From Glaciimonas sp. CA11.2 (GTDB lineage Bacteria > Pseudomonadota > Gammaproteobacteria > Burkholderiales > Burkholderiaceae_D): a stretch of 64,000 nucleotides of DNA. This document shows positions 54,449 through 63,858 of the stretch, piece by piece. Within the stretch, counting starts at the first letter, position 1; each line of letters begins with the position of its first letter. Where the stretch lies: the NCBI RefSeq assembly GCF_034314045.1, contig NZ_JAVIWL010000001.1:3162001-3226000 (forward strand), written 5' to 3'. Position numbers and translations under genes: made by a program. Below the pieces are notes generated by a model. It did not search any database. It saw nothing but the letters and a program-made list of their open reading frames with translations, and had not been told where the DNA came from.

Positions 54449-55129
54449 CTATGCACTACTATTGGAGACCGTCGCAGCCTTGCGCCTGTCAAAGGCGATA
54501 AATATGAGCGCCATAACTAAGAATCCGATGAGTATACCGAGGCTATTTATCAGTACAGCACCATATCCGAGTGTAGTGACATCGATAAATGGATAGGCAT
54601 AAACTCCTGATAGCGCTCCGTGAACCAATGCATAAACAAGGTATAAGATCGGATAGATCGCCCACGTCAGTGCGTCCCTCCACCGGAGTCCCGTCTTGGC
54701 TACATACAAGCACCAATAGATAACGAAACCAATCGGCACAACGACGTGAAGTAATTCGTCAGCGACGCGTGCCCATCCGGTTGGGTGCCAAAGCTGTCGC
54801 AATACCAGGTTATAGACGATCCCCACCAGCGCAATGCTGGGTGCGATACCGCCAAGAATAAAGGGGCTTGCCAGAAAATTCCACACTCTCGATTTTTTAA
54901 TGCCATCTGTACGTTTACCGTGTACTAACGCAACCGCGGTGAAGGCACATGCCACGAGAATATTGGTGAGAATCGTGAAGAAGCTAAAAAACAAAATGAG
55001 CGCGTCTTGAAAGTGGCGGCCCTGTGACAATATCCGCCCGAGCGTTATAAAAAATTCAAGGCCTATTCCGATCCAACTGACTAAAGCCCCCACTACCGAA
55101 TAGCGTACGTTCCATTGATGACGTGTCAT
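54449..55129 (-). CDS. Pr6Pr family membrane protein
   Basis: The 226-residue protein has about six membrane helices and the family traits: NVRYSVVGALVSWIGIGLEF, LFFSFFTILTNILVACAF, and a later LLHVVVPIGFVIYW and YPILYLVYALVHG. AAGGAAA precedes the start. The function of Pr6Pr proteins is not known. It is divergent from a TetR regulator gene with a palindrome in between, so it may be a target of that regulator. Confidence 0.82.
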   Translation of the reverse strand: MTRHQWNVRYSVVGALVSWIGIGLEFFITLGRILSQGRHFQDALILFFSFFTILTNILVACAFTAVALVHGKRTDGIKKSRVWNFLASPFILGGIAPSIALVGIVYNLVLRQLWHPTGWARVADELLHVVVPIGFVIYWCLYVAKTGLRWRDALTWAIYPILYLVYALVHGALSGVYAYPFIDVTTLGYGAVLINSLGILIGFLVMALIFIAFDRRKAATVSNSSA

Positions 55130-55229
55130 TCCGTTTCCTTGAGGAATATTAATTGATCGATTGTGGCACGGGATAAGACGCTGACGATGGACATCATAGG
55201 CGTATTTGCTATCGATTGTGACTTTTTAA

Positions 55230-55251
55230 GAAATGAACTATGATTCATTTC
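55230..55251. promoter_or_regulatory. Palindromic operator candidate between Pr6Pr and tetR
   Basis: GAAATGAA, six bases, TTCATTTC: perfect 8-bp arms in the divergent promoter region, the usual location for a TetR operator. The site decides against a TetR start at 55240, which would lie in the palindrome. Confidence 0.65.
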
Positions 55252-55275
55252 ATTGTAATTAATGCGACATTTCCC

Positions 55276-55917
55276 ATGGTTTATCGACGTAGTGAACAGG
55301 TGGAAGCCCATCTTGCCCAAAATCGTGCGCGCATTCTGGCTGCTGCCCGGCGTCTGGTGAGCGAGGGCGGCTGGCAAGAGGGTCAAGTCGCCAGCGTGGC
55401 CGCCGCCGCCGGATTGGCCACTGGCACTGTATACCGCTACTTTTCATCTAAAGCCGAATTATTCGCAGAAGTGCTCGCCATTGTTAGTCAGCGTGAGGTG
55501 ACTGTGATTGCTGAGATCATCAATGGAGATGGCAGTCCAACCGAGCGTTTGCAGTGTGCCGTGCGCACGTTTGTAAAGCGCGCCATGCGTAATCGCCGCC
55601 TGGCATTTGCACTGATTGCCGAACCCTGTGATCGTGAAATTGACGAGGCCCGTTTGGTATGGCGCTTTGCCATCGGGCAAGAAATTGTCGGGATCATAGA
55701 GGAGGGCCAGCGCAGTGGCGAATTTCGCAGCGGCTTGAGAGCAAACGTCGCTGCCGCCATTATCGTAGGCGGCTTTATGGAGGCACTGGTCGGTCCGCTA
55801 TCACCTTTGTCGCCCCACCTTGACACAGAATCCCCGGTCGCTGCGGGTTTGGCCGACGAAATCGCCGTTATTTGCTGCGCGTCCGTTTGCACAGCCCATC
55901 CGACGACACACATATAA
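55276..55917 (+). CDS. TetR/AcrR family transcriptional regulator
   Basis: The 213-residue version starts at ATG 55276. The N-terminal DNA-binding domain shows RARILAAARRLVSEGGWQEGQVASVAAAAGLATGTVYRYFSSKAELFAEVL, the classical TetR helix-turn-helix. The C-terminal part should bind an unknown ligand. It stands divergent from Pr6Pr and 50 bases upstream of the aidB-like gene, and probably controls one or both. Confidence 0.92.
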   Translation: MVYRRSEQVEAHLAQNRARILAAARRLVSEGGWQEGQVASVAAAAGLATGTVYRYFSSKAELFAEVLAIVSQREVTVIAEIINGDGSPTERLQCAVRTFVKRAMRNRRLAFALIAEPCDREIDEARLVWRFAIGQEIVGIIEEGQRSGEFRSGLRANVAAAIIVGGFMEALVGPLSPLSPHLDTESPVAAGLADEIAVICCASVCTAHPTTHI

Positions 55918-55969
55918 ATTCGCCCCATGTCTACACAATAAAAATCATTACACCAAAGGAGAAGATGCG

Positions 55970-57682
55970 ATGAATGCCCCGATTCATGATCAACTGGCGA
56001 GCCTCACCGATCGCTATGCAACGCATGAGGTACGCAATCAGGCCGCGCCATTAGAAGGGTTTAACGCTTTTCTAGGCGACGCCGTAGTGTCAGCCGCAAT
56101 TGCCCGAGACGCGCCGTGGGCGGCTGCACGTTGCACAGAACTTGGCGCCGTCGCCGGTGATGCCGCGGTGCAGGAAGCAGCACGCCTCGCCAATAAATAT
56201 TCGCCCGAATTACGCACACATGATCGATTCGGCAATCGTATCGACTGGGTTGAGTTCCATCCAGCCTGGCACCAACTGATGACGTTAGCCTGGCATCACG
56301 AGGTCCATTCACTCGCATGGACCGTTAAAGAACCTCACGGTCATTTTGCCCGCGCGGTGTTGTCGTTTTTGTGGAATCAGGTCGAGCAAGGGACAGGCTG
56401 TCCCACGGGCATGGCGTATGCCGCCTACGCAGGATTGGTGGCAGAACCGGCCTTGAAGCTCTGGGCCGAAAAAGCAACGGGCAATCAATACGATTTCGGT
56501 CGCAAAGAAGTGAGCCAGAAATCCAGCGTCGTCTTAGGCTACGCTATGACCGAAAAACAGGGCGGCTCCGATCTGCGAGAGACGCAAACCACCGCCGTCT
56601 TTTCGCATACCGAGGCCTATCATGGCGGGCAAGCCAGTTGGTATTCGCTGACTGGACACAAATGGTTTTGCTCCGTCCCGGTGGCAGATGGCTTCTTTAC
56701 GCTCGCAAAAGTGAGCGGTAGCGTGACCTGCTTTTTTCTCCCGCGTACCTTGCCGGATGGCAGTTTCAACCGATTCTTCATCCAGCGCCTGAAAGACAAG
56801 TGTGGAAACCGCTCCAATGCATCGAGCGAAATCGAATATGCGGGATCGCTGGCGATTCTGGTGGGGCAAGAAGGCCACGGCATACGTGAGATTCTGTCCC
56901 ATGCGCATTTGACCAGACTTGATTTTGCGGTGGGTTCCGCTGGGCTCATGCGTCAATCCCTCAATCTTGCGCTCAACCACACAACGACTCGACGTGGTTT
57001 CAAGCTACCGCTTGCCGAACAGCCAATGATGGCTAATGTACTGGCAGACATGGCGATCGAAGTAGAGTCAGCCACCCTGATGGCGTTGCGCGTGGCCCGT
57101 GCCACAGATCATCTCGATGACGACGAGCATGAACGTGCATTTGCCCGGATTGCGACACCGATGGCAAAATATTTCAATTGCTCGCGCGCCCCCGCAATTG
57201 CGTATGAAGCATTGCAATGTCATGGAGGAAATGGATTTATTGAAGAAAGCCCCATGGCGCGACTATATCGCGAAGCACCTCTCAATAGCGTCTGGGAAGG
57301 TACGGGCAATATGATGTGCATGGACGTGCGGCGAGCGATGATCAAGGACCGGACGACCAGAGATGCCTTTGTTGCAGAAATATCCAAGGCAAAAGGTGCG
57401 GATCGACGTTTTGACGTGTACATTGATCAAACTGCGCAATTGATGGATGCCGCATGCGAGAACGAGTATCTGGCTCGCCCCGCGACCGAGGCGATGGCAA
57501 GGGCTTTACAAGGTGCTGAGTTGATTCATCATTCAACCCAGGATACTTCGGATACCTTTATATCGAGTCGGCTCTCGGGTTTGAGCGGCAGTTGGGGAAG
57601 TATGTTTGGGACTATGGGAATGGGGTCCGATATTGCGCAAGCACATCGGATCGTCCGCAGAGCGCGGGTGATACCTATTTAA
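55970..57682 (+). CDS. aidB: AidB-like acyl-CoA dehydrogenase family protein
   Basis: The ATG at 55970 follows AAAGGAG; the open frame back to 55820 overlaps tetR and is not credible. The 570-residue protein matches AidB along its length: VRNQAAPLEGFNAFLGD, RIDWVEFHPAWHQLM, YAMTEKQGGSDLRE, YSLTGHKWFCSVP, RLKDKCGNRSNASSE, and a late NSVWEGTGNMMCMDV. AidB is an FAD protein of the adaptive response to alkylation that binds DNA; isovaleryl-CoA dehydrogenase activity is weak. Here it follows a TetR gene instead of Ada control. Confidence 0.92.
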   Translation: MNAPIHDQLASLTDRYATHEVRNQAAPLEGFNAFLGDAVVSAAIARDAPWAAARCTELGAVAGDAAVQEAARLANKYSPELRTHDRFGNRIDWVEFHPAWHQLMTLAWHHEVHSLAWTVKEPHGHFARAVLSFLWNQVEQGTGCPTGMAYAAYAGLVAEPALKLWAEKATGNQYDFGRKEVSQKSSVVLGYAMTEKQGGSDLRETQTTAVFSHTEAYHGGQASWYSLTGHKWFCSVPVADGFFTLAKVSGSVTCFFLPRTLPDGSFNRFFIQRLKDKCGNRSNASSEIEYAGSLAILVGQEGHGIREILSHAHLTRLDFAVGSAGLMRQSLNLALNHTTTRRGFKLPLAEQPMMANVLADMAIEVESATLMALRVARATDHLDDDEHERAFARIATPMAKYFNCSRAPAIAYEALQCHGGNGFIEESPMARLYREAPLNSVWEGTGNMMCMDVRRAMIKDRTTRDAFVAEISKAKGADRRFDVYIDQTAQLMDAACENEYLARPATEAMARALQGAELIHHSTQDTSDTFISSRLSGLSGSWGSMFGTMGMGSDIAQAHRIVRRARVIPI

Positions 57683-57980
57683 AGTAGAGCGGTTTTGGTA
57701 TTCGTTGGTGGCGTCTGTTTTTCGGGCTTTCAACCGCCGGAGGAGCAATCATTTAATCGGGCTGAACATCTGACAACAGAACAGATGGCGGCCGGGCACT
57801 TCGATTTGAGCGTAGTGTTGGTTGGTGTTGGCATCAATGGTAAGGGCTGATAAACCAATGCGGGTCAGGCTGGGTTGGAAAACCTATTCATACTTAACCT
57901 GCGTTATTCCTGAGCAATTGGTACTAGCGGCTTATCTCACAACGTTGAACTCGAAATGCTTTTTTTGGGAGACAAAAAGC

Positions 57981-59195
57981 ATGAAGACGACAATAAAAAA
58001 ACTTACACTGGCGGCTGTTCTGCTGGGCGCAAGCATCACATCCGCCTTCGCCCAGATCAGCAATAACGTCGTCAAGATCGGTATACTGACCGATCTTTCT
58101 GGCCTGTATTCAGACCTGTCGGGTCAGGGTTCAATCGTTGCTGCCAAAATGGCGATTGCTGACTTTGGTGGCACTGTTCTAGGCAAGCCTATCGAACTCA
58201 TTAGTGCGGATAGTCAAAACAAGGCCGACGTCGCTGCACTCAAAGCACGCGAATGGATCGATGAGCAAAACGTCGATGTTTTGATGGATTTAGTGCCGAC
58301 TAATGTGGCGTTAGCCGTCCTGGACGTGGCACAGAAAAAGAACAAAATTGCGATCGTGGTTGGCTCGGCATCAAGCACTATTACCAATGAAAAATGTACG
58401 TCGACTGGCATACATTGGATGTATGACACCTATTCCAGCTCAGTTGGGACCGGCAAAGCATTGGTCAAACGCGGTGCCGATAGCTGGTTCTTTTTAACTG
58501 CTGATTACGCCTTTGGCAAGTCGCTGGAAAAAGACGTGTCGGACGTTGTGATCGCTGGTGGCGGCAAAGTGCTGGGTTCTGTCAGGCATCCACTCAATTC
58601 CCGTGACTTCTCCTCTTTCCTGCTGCAGGCGCAAAGCTCTAAAGCAAAAGTGGTCGGCTTGGCGAATGCCGGTGGCGACACCGTCAACTCAGTCAAACAA
58701 GCGACTGAATTTGGTATTGCTGCCAAGGGCCAGATCGTCGCCCCTTTGCTGATGTTTATCAGCGACGTGCATGCGATGGGCCTCAATATCGCGCAGGGCA
58801 TGTATCTCACGGAAGGCTTCTACTGGGATTACAACAAGGACAGCCGTGCCTGGTCCAAACGCTTCTTCGACGTTCAAAAACGCATGCCAACCATGGCGCA
58901 AGCCGGTATGTACTCAGCGGTCATGCATTACTTAAAATCAGTGAAAGCCGCAGGCACGGATGAAACCACCGCCGTACTGAAAAAAATGCATGAGTTGCCC
59001 ATCGCTGACGTGGTGATACCAAAGGGAACGTTGCGAGAAGATGGTCGCGTGGTGCACGACATGTTACTGCTGCAAGTCAAAAAACCTGCCGAGTCGAAGA
59101 CGCCTTGGGACTATTACAACGTGGTGGGAGTTGTTCCGGGTAACGAGGCATTCCGCCCTTTGTCACAATCGAGCTGCCCGCTGCTGAAAAAATGA
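57981..59195 (+). CDS. Branched-chain amino acid type ABC transporter substrate-binding protein
   Basis: The ATG at 57981 follows GGGAGA. The 404-residue protein has a signal peptide (cleavage at ITSAFAQ) and a LivJ-type periplasmic binding fold (VVKIGILTDLSGLYSDLSGQG, KPIELISADSQNKADVAALKAREWI). Relatives bind amino acids, amides or aromatic acids. No permease or ATPase genes of the system are near, so it may work with components elsewhere. The 300 bases before it show no gene. Confidence 0.9.
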   Translation: MKTTIKKLTLAAVLLGASITSAFAQISNNVVKIGILTDLSGLYSDLSGQGSIVAAKMAIADFGGTVLGKPIELISADSQNKADVAALKAREWIDEQNVDVLMDLVPTNVALAVLDVAQKKNKIAIVVGSASSTITNEKCTSTGIHWMYDTYSSSVGTGKALVKRGADSWFFLTADYAFGKSLEKDVSDVVIAGGGKVLGSVRHPLNSRDFSSFLLQAQSSKAKVVGLANAGGDTVNSVKQATEFGIAAKGQIVAPLLMFISDVHAMGLNIAQGMYLTEGFYWDYNKDSRAWSKRFFDVQKRMPTMAQAGMYSAVMHYLKSVKAAGTDETTAVLKKMHELPIADVVIPKGTLREDGRVVHDMLLLQVKKPAESKTPWDYYNVVGVVPGNEAFRPLSQSSCPLLKK

Positions 59196-59232
59196 TATCG
59201 GTGTTATCGCCGAGATGATGGAGAAACCGTTC

Positions 59233-59271
59233 GCATCGGCAACCAACTGTACATCAGTTGATTGCCGATGC
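59233..59271. terminator. Hairpin between convergent binding-protein and thiolase genes
   Basis: GCATCGGCAAxCAACTG pairs with CAGTTGxTTGCCGATGC with one mismatch and a 5-base loop. It lies between two convergent gene ends and is likely a shared terminator, though no T-tract is seen. Confidence 0.65.
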
Positions 59272-59323
59272 TTGCAATGGATCGGGGACTTCTAAATGGA
59301 AGTGCCCAACCGTCAAGCGTTAC

Positions 59324-60514
59324 TTAAATGCGTTCAATGATCGCCGCAATACCTTGACCGCCACCGATACACATTGTGATCAAACCATAGCGTTTGTTCG
59401 TGCGGATCAATTCATACAAACATTTGATCGTGATGATTGCACCGCTTGCGCCCAGCGGATGACCAAGTGCAATGGCGCCGCCATTGACGTTGGTAATTGC
59501 CGGGTCCAGACCGAGACCTTTGCAGACGCCTAAAGATTGCGCAGCAAAAGCTTCGTTCGACTCAATGACATGCATGTCGTTCAAGTTAAGACCGGCACGT
59601 TTCAACGCTAATTGAACGGCTGGGATCGGGCCGGTTCCCATGATCGATGGATCAACACCGGCTACGGCGTAAGACACCAAACGGGCGAGTGGTGTCAGGC
59701 CAGCACGCTCAGCCGCACCCGCTTCCATGAGCACACAAGCAGCTGCGCCATCGTTAATGCCGGACGAATTACCGGCTGTGACAGTACCACCGTCTTTTTT
59801 GAACGCTGGCTTCAGTTTAGCCAATGATTCGATCGTGGTGTCGGCTTTTGGATATTCATCCGTGTCAAACAGAACAACACCCTTGCGTGTTTTCAGCTCA
59901 ACCGGCACGATTTGCGAAGCAAAGTGACCGGCTGCAATCGCCGCCGTCGCACGCTTTTGGCTTTCAACAGCGAACGCATCTTGCTCTTCACGCGAGATGC
60001 TATATTTCTCTGCCACGTTTTCAGCAGTGATACCCATGTGACCGCCGCCAAAAGGATCGGATAAAGCACCAACCATCATATCGACCATTTTGATGTCACC
60101 CATACGTGCGCCAAAACGCGCCGCTTGGGTTGAATACATCGCCCGGCTCATATTTTCAACGCCACCACCAACAGCGATATCGGTCTCATTGAGTTGAATC
60201 GCGTTTGCCGCCGAAACAATCGCCTGAAGTCCAGAGCCGCATAGACGGTTAAGTGTCAACGCAGTAGATTCCTTGCTCATTCCGGCGTTGATACCCACCA
60301 CGCGCGATACGTACATGTCACGGGTTTCAGTATGGATCACGTGACCGAACACGATTTGACCTGCTTGGGCTGGATCAACTTTGGCGCGGGCAAAAGCTTC
60401 CTTGACGGCAATGGCGCCTAGTTCACTTGGTGCAAGATCCTTCAACGAACCGCCGTAAGTACCGATTGCTGTACGCGCTGCGCCGACGATTACTACTTCT
60501 CTTGTGTTAGCCAT
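59324..60514 (-). CDS. Acetyl-CoA C-acetyltransferase / beta-ketothiolase
   Basis: The ATG at 60514 has GGAGA upstream and starts ANTREVVIVGAARTAIG. The 396-residue thiolase has the acyl-accepting cysteine in NRLCGSGLQAI, VENMSRAMY, and the late NVNGGAIALGHPLGASGA and CIGGGQGIA motifs with the second catalytic cysteine and histidines. It resembles BktB/PhaA-type enzymes for acetoacetyl-CoA or longer 3-ketoacyl-CoA. It is alone here, without phaB or phaC. Confidence 0.95.
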   Translation of the reverse strand: MANTREVVIVGAARTAIGTYGGSLKDLAPSELGAIAVKEAFARAKVDPAQAGQIVFGHVIHTETRDMYVSRVVGINAGMSKESTALTLNRLCGSGLQAIVSAANAIQLNETDIAVGGGVENMSRAMYSTQAARFGARMGDIKMVDMMVGALSDPFGGGHMGITAENVAEKYSISREEQDAFAVESQKRATAAIAAGHFASQIVPVELKTRKGVVLFDTDEYPKADTTIESLAKLKPAFKKDGGTVTAGNSSGINDGAAACVLMEAGAAERAGLTPLARLVSYAVAGVDPSIMGTGPIPAVQLALKRAGLNLNDMHVIESNEAFAAQSLGVCKGLGLDPAITNVNGGAIALGHPLGASGAIITIKCLYELIRTNKRYGLITMCIGGGQGIAAIIERI

Positions 60515-60824
60515 AATGATTAGTCTCCGGAATGAAGTGTTAATGAAGTCAAACCGCGCCGGTAAAGAACGCTGGTTGATAGTTATCTGTCTACGCTTTT
60601 TGCTTTTGGTATGCACCTGATTTTACATCAAGTGCAGTGAGGTTATGTCAATGCGGGGTGCTAATAAGTCATGTTTTTGTTCTTGGTTTGATCACGGTAA
60701 TGGCAAAAATGAGACCTCAAGCAACCTCTTAAATGATCGTTTGCCACGCTGATAGCAACGACTTAAACATGAGTATACCGGAGAGTAGCACTTTTTTGCA
60801 TGCCCGGTATTGTTACCGGTGCTC
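60515..60824. other. Non-coding stretch
   Basis: About 310 bases with no gene seen, between the minus-strand thiolase gene and the end of the minus-strand regulator gene. Confidence 0.4.
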
Positions 60825-61685
60825 TCAATCTTTCAGGAAGTGGCGCTTTAAAGCATGGCAAATCTCCAACGCAAGTTCCTCTTGTACGGCAATCAAGAGC
60901 GGTCCACAACGATCAAACTGCTCAGACCAAGCAATGCAACCCGGAGTATCTATTAGTCTTAACGCGGCACGTATAAAACCGTCTTGAAATCGAATACTTC
61001 CTTCCAGCCGATAGTGAATTTTCGGCGACATCGGCGCAGTGGTGTCGAGAAACGTATGCGACATGATTCTTGTGCCAAATATTTTAAATAATTGGAACGT
61101 CAGTTCCTCGGTAAATCCAGAGGTGAAAGCAGCACCTTGGGTACTGTCGGAAAGGTGCAGCATTGGTACCACGGTCAGCAAGGAGTCTGACTGAAAAATA
61201 GCGTCTGGGATTGAATGTTTGTGGATCAATGGCATATAACTACCAAGCGGGATAACGAACATCAGATCCGTGTGCACTCCCTCGGCCGCGTAATGCGCTT
61301 TCAGTTTTTCTCGTAACCGACCGATTTGAACGCGCACGATGGGATCATGATCAGTGCGATAGGTAGCCGGATCACGATCAAATACGCCAATCCCGATAGC
61401 ATATTCACTGGTTTCCCGGACTTCACCGGATAAGGATTTTTCCACCAAAAAGCCTAGCAGGCGACTCGTTCTCTTCGCTTTGAAGAATGCTTTACTGGCT
61501 AATACAAGGTTGAGAGCTGACTGTACGTCGCTTGGTAAAAATACGTTATTTCTCTGAAGGCTCAGTTCGGCATCAGGCGGTAAAAGTGCGGCATTCAAAT
61601 GTTCGAGAGAAAAGATGGGATCAGTTTTCATGTGAACCCGGTGAGCTTCTTTACTGATGTTGCTTGAGATGAGCGCAGTCTCCAT
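60825..61685 (-). CDS. Regulator-like protein with TolB/FlgO-like domain
   Basis: The 286-residue protein has an N-terminal region (about 55-150) of the type seen before FlgO/TolB-like or adenylate-cyclase-associated regulators: RLLGFLVEKSLSGEVRETSEYAIGIGVFDRD and VRVQIGRLREKLKAHYAAEG. The second half has LLTVVPMLHLSDSTQGAAFTSGFTEELTFQLF, the TolB-like nucleotide-cyclase-linked domain. No helix-turn-helix or TPR tail is visible, in contrast to most relatives. Function unknown. It is divergent from the carboxymuconolactone decarboxylase family gene. Confidence 0.75.
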   Translation of the reverse strand: METALISSNISKEAHRVHMKTDPIFSLEHLNAALLPPDAELSLQRNNVFLPSDVQSALNLVLASKAFFKAKRTSRLLGFLVEKSLSGEVRETSEYAIGIGVFDRDPATYRTDHDPIVRVQIGRLREKLKAHYAAEGVHTDLMFVIPLGSYMPLIHKHSIPDAIFQSDSLLTVVPMLHLSDSTQGAAFTSGFTEELTFQLFKIFGTRIMSHTFLDTTAPMSPKIHYRLEGSIRFQDGFIRAALRLIDTPGCIAWSEQFDRCGPLLIAVQEELALEICHALKRHFLKD

Positions 61686-62082
61686 ATTTTTTTGGCGTTC
61701 AGAGGTTTAATTTCGCTACTGCGACTTGGGTCGAGCGGTTTAGTTTTTGTGCGGGAGAGTAATGATTAAAGATTGAATTATTGGTATTCGTGAAGATCCA
61801 CCTGATTCCGTGCTGCTGTATCTATTCGACGCGGCAACTCTGTTATGAAAGCTTATCGTGCCAACAAAAGGGTGTCAGCAATACTATCAATTACTATATT
61901 TTCTGACATTTTGTTTGCAGACGGAATTATTATTGTGTTGCGTTGAATTTGGTATACGGTCGGTTCGAAGGGTTTGTTGCCTTTCGGAAGGCCGCAACAG
62001 ACGGCTTGGTTTAGTCGCTCCAACAAAACCAAAAAGAACGTACTATCTCGCTACAAAAACCAAATAACCAACAAGGGACAAA
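61686..62082. other. Non-coding region between divergent genes
   Basis: About 400 bases with no gene seen; promoters for the TolB-like regulator (minus) and the next gene (plus) must lie here. The end has AAGGGA as ribosome binding site. Confidence 0.4.
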
Positions 62083-62712
62083 ATGAAGGCAATCACCAAG
62101 TCAACCATGATCGCGATTACGATGGCAATCTCATGCAACATGACCGCACAAGCGGCTAGCCGACTTCCGACAATTTCACCGGAGAAATACACCGACGAGC
62201 AAAAGCAAGCCGCGGACGCATTTCTTGCTTCCCGCAAGGTCCCGGTTTTTGGCCCCTTTGAGCCGTTGATGTATAGCCCGCAAGTCATGAGTCAGGCGCG
62301 GGCGATGGGGGATTATTTGCGGTATAACTCGGCCCTTGGCAACACACTGAGCGAATTCGTCATTTTGATCACTGCACGGGAGTGGGGCCAGGATTATGAA
62401 TGGTATGTACATCATCCGATTGCGTTAAAAGCCGGTATCAAACCAGAAGTCGCTGATGCCATCGCTGATGGGCGCCGTCCAACCGGCATGACCGACGACG
62501 AGGAAATCGTCTACAATTTTTCGACCGAGCTGCACAAAAACAAACGTGTATCAGATACCACCTACAATCGGGCCGAAAAACGATTTGGCAGCAAAGGGAT
62601 AGTCGACCTTACCGGTATCAATGCCTATTACACTTTATTGGCGATGCAACTCAATGTGGCGCAATATCAAATGCCCGCAAATGGAAAAAGACTGAGCCGC
62701 TTTCCAGAGTAA
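62083..62712 (+). CDS. Exported carboxymuconolactone decarboxylase family protein
   Basis: The 209-residue protein has a signal peptide (MKAITKSTMIAITMAISCN, cleavage near AQAAS) and one CMD/AhpD-like helical domain (LSEFVILITAREWGQDYEWYVHHPIALKAGI). The AhpD CxxC motif is replaced (EWYVHH), so it is not a peroxidase partner; the histidines fit the decarboxylase branch. Its substrate is unknown. It is followed by the IS21 region. Confidence 0.85.
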   Translation: MKAITKSTMIAITMAISCNMTAQAASRLPTISPEKYTDEQKQAADAFLASRKVPVFGPFEPLMYSPQVMSQARAMGDYLRYNSALGNTLSEFVILITAREWGQDYEWYVHHPIALKAGIKPEVADAIADGRRPTGMTDDEEIVYNFSTELHKNKRVSDTTYNRAEKRFGSKGIVDLTGINAYYTLLAMQLNVAQYQMPANGKRLSRFPE

Positions 62713-62958
62713 TTTCTGTGCTTGACGTCATCCTCGATTCACTGCCATCGTTTTGTAAATGAACCGGTGATTGCAATGCATTACACTCTGTGTCAAGCCG
62801 CAGTCAAGCCAGTGTTAAGCTGGTGTAACAAGGTATCTAACGGTGCCGCAGAGTATTTAGCGTCAGGTCGCTTACTACATGGCGTTAACTTGGTTTTCAC
62901 GTTCCTCGGCGGCAGTTCCATTTCGCTACGCCATTAGCGCATCAATCAGGAGGTTCAG

Positions 62959-62995
62959 TTGACAGAAAAATTCATGCAAGCAGCTGCGTATTCTG
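62959..62995 (+). pseudogene. 5' remnant of a gene cut by the IS21 element
   Basis: A consensus AGGAGG (62948-62953) with five bases before TTG at 62959 begins LTEKFMQAAAYSG, a plausible N-terminus, and the frame then runs into the IS21 end repeats at about 62990 and stops near 63058. The rest of the gene would lie beyond the element, right of the window. Confidence 0.5.
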
Positions 62996-63076
62996 GTCAA
63001 CGTGACCGCTCATTCTGGCCGATCGTGACCGCTGCGCCTGCGATGTTGTTACGCGGTTAAATTGTAATGTCTGCGG

Positions 63077-63847
63077 TCACGATGGGTCGATAGTTTTCTC
63101 CTTTTTGCTGGTTTTAGGTCGTTCTGCGCCACGCAGTGAATCGCCGGTCAGTGTCAGCCGATGATTGCGCTGCAGAATGCGGTCCAGGATGGCGTCGGCA
63201 ATAGTGGCGTCGCCAATCCAGGCATGCCAATGGTCAACAGGAAGTTGACTGGTAATAATCGTCGCTCTGTTTGCCGCCCGGTCGTCAATCATCTCCAGCA
63301 AGTCGGAACGGGTCGTGCTGTCGATCGCGCCCATGCCCCAGTCATCAAGTACCAAGACATCGATCTTGGCGAGTTGGAGCAGCCATTTCCCAAAGCTGCC
63401 GCTGCCGTGCCGGATGCGTAGTTCTTCCTGTAGACGGGGTACGCGTTGATAAACAGCAGAGTATCCGCGCCGACAGGCGTACTGTGCCAGTGCGCAGGCC
63501 AGCCACGATTTGCCAGCACCGGTCGGTCCGGTAATGAGAATGCTGTGGCCAGCACTGACCCAATCTCCCAGCGCCAGACTCATCACTTCACGGCGGTCGA
63601 TGCCACGCCCCGAGCGGGCATCAATGTCTTCAATCGCCGCTTGTGCGTATTTCAGGTGGGCGTTCTTAAGCAGGCGCAGGAGCTTGCGGTCATTGCGGCA
63701 ATGGACTTCGCGATCAACCAAGAGTGCCAGACGTTCCTCGAAACTCATCGCCGCCATACTGGCCTGCGTCAATTGTTCCTCCAGTCCGGTCGCTAAGCCA
63801 TCGAGTTTTAAGGTCCGCAATTGGGCCAGAGTGGTATGCATCATCAT
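63077..63847 (-). CDS. istB: IS21 transposition helper ATPase IstB
   Basis: The 256-residue version starts at ATG 63847, nine bases behind GAGG; in-frame ATGs at 63862 and 63856 lie before that site. Domains: an N-terminal helical part (TTLAQLRTLKLDGLATGLEEQL) and an AAA+ ATPase with Walker A ITGPTGAGKSW, Walker B VLVLDDWGM and the sensor region TIITSQLPVDHWH. IstB brings the IstA transposase to target DNA. It overlaps or abuts the istA stop. Confidence 0.95.
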   Translation of the reverse strand: MMMHTTLAQLRTLKLDGLATGLEEQLTQASMAAMSFEERLALLVDREVHCRNDRKLLRLLKNAHLKYAQAAIEDIDARSGRGIDRREVMSLALGDWVSAGHSILITGPTGAGKSWLACALAQYACRRGYSAVYQRVPRLQEELRIRHGSGSFGKWLLQLAKIDVLVLDDWGMGAIDSTTRSDLLEMIDDRAANRATIITSQLPVDHWHAWIGDATIADAILDRILQRNHRLTLTGDSLRGAERPKTSKKEKTIDPS

Positions 63848-63858
63848 CGTTGACATCC

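Noticed and set aside
55820..55969. N-terminal extension of the AidB-like protein
   Set aside because: It overlaps the tetR gene, and the AAAGGAG site fits the ATG at 55970.
57697..57850. Short frame between aidB and the binding-protein gene that reads like a protein tail
   Set aside because: No start signal, no family recognised and too short to call a remnant.
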